Assembly: GCA_944389975.1 (NCBI GenBank)
Contig: CALXOH010000049.1
Location: 1-57,658, forward strand
Direction of reading: 5' to 3'
Length of the DNA: 57,658 nt
DNA from: an uncultured Spirochaetaceae bacterium
Lineage (GTDB): Bacteria; Spirochaetota; Spirochaetia; Sphaerochaetales; Sphaerochaetaceae
The notes below the pieces were generated by a model that was not told where the DNA came from, did no database searches, and saw nothing but the letters and a program-made list of their open reading frames with translations. A program made the translations under genes and the position numbers. Below, one piece after another: positions 56,622 to 57,658 of this stretch (the stretch's first letter is position 1; every line of letters starts with the position of its first letter).

Positions 56622-56978
56622 TCACACATCACCGAAGATATGCTCAGGAGTCCCCTCAGGCCAGCTCCTGAAATCAGCCGGTTCGATTCTTAGAAGTTCC
56701 TCTTTGTAATCTCCGTACTTAACCCCGCCGATTTCAAGATAGTCCTCTGCAGGGACAAGCTCAAGAATCTCTCCAGTCCTCAGATTCTGGCCGCAATAGG
56801 CAGTGCCGACGACAAGACTCTCATCCGGTTCCAGCTTCATCAGAAGCTCTTTGGCTTTCGTCAGCGCCTCACGCACATCGAGATAGCACCATGTCCAGGT
56901 GTCATCATTGTTTCCAAACTCGACACAAACCGCTTTGACAACGCGGATGTGATCCTGTCTCTGGTATTTCTCAGACAT
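56622..56978 (-). CDS. Unknown 118-aa protein
   Basis: A short acidic soluble protein with no family known to me. It contains WTWCYLDVREALTKAKELL, VVGTAYCGQN and a proline-rich C-terminus SWPEGTPEHIF; no signal peptide or membrane helix. A very good ribosome-binding site, AGGAGGTGATT, is about 7 nt before the ATG, supporting real translation. It stands in the accessory region after the tRNA and differs in style from the neighbouring core genes. Confidence 0.6.
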   Translation of the reverse strand: MSEKYQRQDHIRVVKAVCVEFGNNDDTWTWCYLDVREALTKAKELLMKLEPDESLVVGTAYCGQNLRTGEILELVPAEDYLEIGGVKYGDYKEELLRIEPADFRSWPEGTPEHIFGDV

Positions 56979-57041
56979 AGGAAATCACCTCCTATGTCAT
57001 ATACGTCGTAGTAGCCAATTTTAATGTATTAAACACCGTTT

Positions 57042-57407
57042 CTACTGGATTTTGTTTTTTGATTGCTTGCACAGCCTACCAACATTCCTTGTCATCTTCT
57101 TACAGCTGATATATTCATAAAGAAATGTACGGAGAACTCCAAGATTCAGAGAATGTTCACAGAAGAGTGAATCAGGATCTAGGAATACCCCATAATCCCT
57201 CACTATGGCTTTGCTCACAATCCACAAATCGTAAACACTTCATATTCCTCAAAGCACTCGGTTACCCAGGGAATCGCATCTGTTATGATATCCTTGCAGA
57301 GTAGGTTTGCCGTCTGGCTAAGCGCTACGATTTCTTCCCATTGCTTTTTGCTGATAACATGTACTGCCGGAAGCCTTCCGTTCAGTCTCATCAACAAAAT
57401 ACTTCAT
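57042..57407 (-). pseudogene. Frameshifted remnant of an unknown gene
   Basis: Three pieces in successive frames appear to form one former protein of about 120 aa: MKYFVDETER (from the ATG at 57407), RLPAVHVISKKQWEEIVALS to EEYEVFTI (57215-57397), and WIVSKAIVRDYGVFLDPDS to SKNKIQ (57042-57227). Each piece reads like protein, none has a start and ribosome-binding site of its own except the first, and the pieces join with small overlaps. I do not recognise the family. A sequencing error is an alternative to real decay. Confidence 0.4.
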
Positions 57408-57544
57408 TGCCTCAGCTGATTATTATATTAAGACTTCTCAAAATGAAAGGACAGCAAATTCAGATCTTTGAATGATCCTGCTATCCAGATAAATATTCCA
57501 TTGTGAACTGTGCCTTAAAAGGAACTGATGTCCGTCAACGACCT

Positions 57545-57658
57545 TCAGGACAAGCCTGAAGGCTTGGACGTGAGCGTTTTGCCCATAGGCTCCGTCTCCG
57601 GTTTACCTGTGGCACCCCATCCATACGGCTGATTGACTGCAGCCTGCCCGGATTGCTG
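57545..57658 (-). CDS. Possible truncated C-terminus of a gene running off the window
   Basis: A frame open from the right edge to a TGA at 57545, encoding 37 residues (QQSGQAAV..., ...KPSGLS), rich in Gln, Pro, Gly and Thr. A perfect 8-bp hairpin CCTTCAGG / CCTGAAGG (57542-57562) covers the stop codon. The piece may be a real C-terminus or chance; no family can be assigned. Region 57408-57544 holds no gene that I can support. Confidence 0.25.
   Translation of the reverse strand, partial: QQSGQAAVNQPYGWGATGKPETEPMGKTLTSKPSGLS

Noticed and set aside
56233-57658. A tRNA-targeted integrative element with att repeats
   Set aside because: No copy of the tRNA 3' end and no integrase gene in the remaining sequence; only a general accessory character is supported.
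1-57658. CRISPR array, riboswitch, or secondary-metabolite cluster
   Set aside because: No regularly spaced direct repeats of CRISPR type, no recognisable riboswitch core, and the carrier-protein/ligase genes belong to fatty acid synthesis, not to polyketide or peptide assembly lines.

Overview
The window reads as a chromosomal segment of a fermentative, diderm bacterium, most likely a spirochaete (Treponema/Sphaerochaeta-like). The taxonomic hints are a class I lysyl-tRNA synthetase (typical of archaea and spirochaetes), many lipoproteins with short spirochaete-style lipoboxes (SSC, YSC, FSC), several small outer-membrane beta-barrel candidates, a FabK-based fatty acid pathway and a trimeric [FeFe] hydrogenase. 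The placement is inferred from gene content; no 16S gene or other decisive marker is present.

Layout. 1-3.3 kb: radC, divergent iron alcohol dehydrogenase, an orphan hisIE and a small membrane protein; then a HAD phosphatase (+). 4.0-17.3 kb: a very compact minus-strand run, read in transcription order as glpK, cdaA, ybbR-like, acpS, truA, a degenerate uracil-DNA-glycosylase-like protein, priA, def, fmt, patatin-barrel protein, radical SAM, two-subunit class I fumarase and an FKBP lipoprotein. Most junctions overlap by 4-17 nt, so it may be one superoperon mixing c-di-AMP synthesis, translation start/maturation, replication restart and central metabolism. 17.5-23.1 kb: M16 metallopeptidase, OmpR-type response regulator, histidine kinase and a PepSY protein, a candidate envelope-sensing module. 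23.2-32.0 kb: nfo, pepT with two envelope proteins, a four-gene cluster headed by a lone PTS EIIA, and a large beta-propeller-like lipoprotein.

32.1-47.5 kb is the metabolic core. A minus-strand hydrogenase operon (hydC, HATPase protein, cysteine-less thioredoxin-like protein, hydB, hydA) diverges from rex, the NADH/NAD+ sensor, with a good Rex operator candidate between them. Downstream of rex is an almost complete FAS II operon (acp, fabK, fabD, fabG, fabF, accB, fabZ, accC, accD, accA, acyl-CoA synthetase); fabH is missing. The layout suggests coordination of NADH disposal by H2 formation with NAD(P)H-consuming lipid synthesis.

47.5-56 kb: tRNA-Ala(CGC), an OGG1-like glycosylase, a nuclease-fold lipoprotein, clpP, era with a degenerate PfkB-like protein, lysK, small envelope proteins, a CrtO-type acyltransferase candidate and an outer-membrane barrel. 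After a tRNA with anticodon CAT the last 1.35 kb changes character: 20-bp-periodic repeats resembling an IS21-type end, an unknown 118-aa gene, a frameshifted gene remnant and a truncated reading frame, i.e. an accessory region. No CRISPR array, intact transposase or rRNA is present.
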